6,224 bases of DNA, taken from positions 1 through 6,224 of the forward strand of contig JAZTZP010000001.1 in NCBI GenBank assembly GCA_045637525.1, in the 5' to 3' direction. Below the pieces are notes generated by a model, which saw only the letters and a list, made by a program, of their open reading frames with translations, made no database searches and was not told the DNA's origin. Positions 5,616-6,224 of this stretch are shown piece by piece. How positions within the stretch are numbered: position 1 is the stretch's first letter; every line of letters begins with the position of its first letter. Source of the stretch: JAZTZP01 sp045637525. GTDB taxonomy: Bacteria > Bacillota > Clostridia > UBA1381. Position numbers and translations under genes: made by a program.

Positions 5616-5644
5616 TTGATTTTTATTTTAATATGTGCTATAAT
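5616..5644 (+). promoter_or_regulatory. Sigma-A promoter of the YbaK-type gene
   Basis: A -35 TTGATT (5616-5621) is separated by 17 nt from a consensus -10 TATAAT (5639-5644), preceded by the extended element TG (5636-5637). Transcription should start near 5651 and give a leader of about 40 nt. This makes the gene a transcription unit independent of the purine operon. Confidence 0.7.
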
Positions 5645-5680
5645 TATGATATACGGATTTTCAAAATATCATGAAAAACG

Positions 5681-5686
5681 GGAGGG
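5681..5686 (+). promoter_or_regulatory. Ribosome binding site that decides the ybaK start
   Basis: GGAGGG lies 5 nt before the ATG at 5692. The in-frame ATG at 5671 is upstream of this site and has none of its own. It is rejected in favour of 5692. Confidence 0.8.
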
Positions 5687-5691
5687 AAATT

Positions 5692-6156
5692 ATGTCTTTT
5701 TTAAAAGCTAAAGAACATTTGGAAAAGTATGGGTTAGGGAATAGAGTTATGGAGTTTGAAGTTTCCTCTGCAACGGTTGCGGAGGCGGCTGAGGCGATTG
5801 GTTGCGAGGGCGCTGAAATTGCAAAAACTATGTCGTTTATTGTCGGCGATAAAGCTGTACTTATTGTAACGGCGGGTGACTCAAAGATAGATAACAGTAA
5901 ATTTAAATCGGAATTTCAGACAAAGGCAAAAATGATTGCTTTTGATGATGTGGAAAGACTGACAGGTCACGCTGTGGGCGGAGTTTGTCCGTTTGGAGTA
6001 AATGAAGATGCTGATGTGTATCTTGATATTTCGCTGAAGCGGTTTGAAACAGTATATCCGGCATGCGGAAGCTCGAATAGTGCGGTTAAGCTTAAATTGG
6101 ATGAGCTTGAAAAAGCATCGGGGTATATTAAATGGGTTGAGGTTTGTAAATTATAG
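5692..6156 (+). CDS. YbaK/EbsC-family aminoacyl-tRNA deacylase
   Basis: This is a 154-residue single-domain protein of the YbaK/ProX editing family. Family members hydrolyse mischarged aminoacyl-tRNAs in trans, classically Cys-tRNA(Pro), in the cytosol. The conserved catalytic-region lysine is Lys45 in IAKTMSF (43-49). VTAGDSKID (59-67), the glycine loop GHAVGGVCPFG (92-102) and YPACGSSNSAVKL (122-134) are all family signatures. The length is close to the usual 150-160 residues. The substrate cannot be read from sequence, and other members act on other mischarged tRNAs. The start at 5692 is set by a GGAGGG site. It has its own promoter and is separated from the purine operon by the 20-bp stem-loop, so it need not be functionally linked to purines. 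Its last two codons and stop (6148-6156) lie inside the edge of the right-hand hairpin repeat, yet the C terminus WVEVCKL looks natural. Confidence 0.92.
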   Translation: MSFLKAKEHLEKYGLGNRVMEFEVSSATVAEAAEAIGCEGAEIAKTMSFIVGDKAVLIVTAGDSKIDNSKFKSEFQTKAKMIAFDDVERLTGHAVGGVCPFGVNEDADVYLDISLKRFETVYPACGSSNSAVKLKLDELEKASGYIKWVEVCKL

Positions 6157-6224
6157 TTTATCTGCGTGTTTCAGTCTGCATTCGGTACGCTTTGCCAAAG
6201 CCTCCCTTGCCTAAAGGGAGGTGG
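6147..6224 (+). repeat. Hairpin-type interspersed repeat, right copy, cut by window end
   Basis: This is the inverted counterpart of the repeat at 61-161. The edge taaattatagtttatctgcg (6147-6166) is the exact reverse complement of 142-161. The core from 6187 contains the same hairpin, CCTCCCTT (6201-6208), loop 6209-6213, AAGGGAGG (6214-6221). Bases 6167-6186 between them differ from the left copy. The second hairpin (accgcttgcggt in the other copy) would lie just beyond the window. The large hairpin is the only candidate terminator seen for the upstream gene. Confidence 0.7.

Overview
The window looks like chromosomal DNA from an anaerobic, probably spore-forming Clostridia-class Firmicute (Oscillospiraceae/Ruminococcaceae-like). 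The reasons are moderate GC with AT-rich intergenic DNA, strong GAAAGG/GGAGG ribosome binding sites, a cysteine-rich protein of a type I associate with clostridial spores, and short hairpin repeats with a CCTCCCTT...AAGGGAGG core that resemble repeats I recall from gut clostridia. No database search was possible, so the taxonomy is an inference.

Layout. Bases 1-260 hold no gene. They contain one copy of the hairpin repeat (about 61-161), an extra 14-nt piece of its edge (16-29), and a terminator-like stem-loop (208-256). A 270-residue cysteine-rich protein lies on the minus strand (261-1073). A 400-bp divergent intergenic region (1074-1474) carries a sigma-K-like promoter candidate for the minus-strand gene and a good sigma-A promoter for a plus-strand purine operon. 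The operon is purE-purM-purN-purO-like-purH (1475-5542). Its gaps are 12 to 17 bp, each gene has its own ribosome binding site, and it is followed by a perfect 20-bp stem-loop. A separate transcription unit with its own extended -10 promoter encodes a YbaK/EbsC-type aminoacyl-tRNA deacylase (5692-6156). A second, inverted copy of the hairpin repeat begins inside that gene's last codons and runs off the window end.

How the genes work together. The operon supplies five enzymes of de novo IMP synthesis: PurN (GAR to FGAR), PurM (FGAM to AIR), PurE (AIR carboxylation branch), the AICAR transformylase (AICAR to FAICAR) and an IMP cyclohydrolase (FAICAR to IMP). The most notable point is how the last two steps are built. 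The usual bacterial bifunctional PurH (about 510 residues) is absent here. In its place are a stand-alone transformylase of 390 residues, which reads like the C-terminal domain of animal ATIC, and, immediately upstream, a cyclohydrolase of the archaeal PurO type, unrelated to the normal PurH N-terminal domain. purF, purD, purL, purC and purK are not in the window. I found no clear CRISPR array, insertion sequence, tRNA, rRNA or defence system, and nothing I would call a wholly new system.
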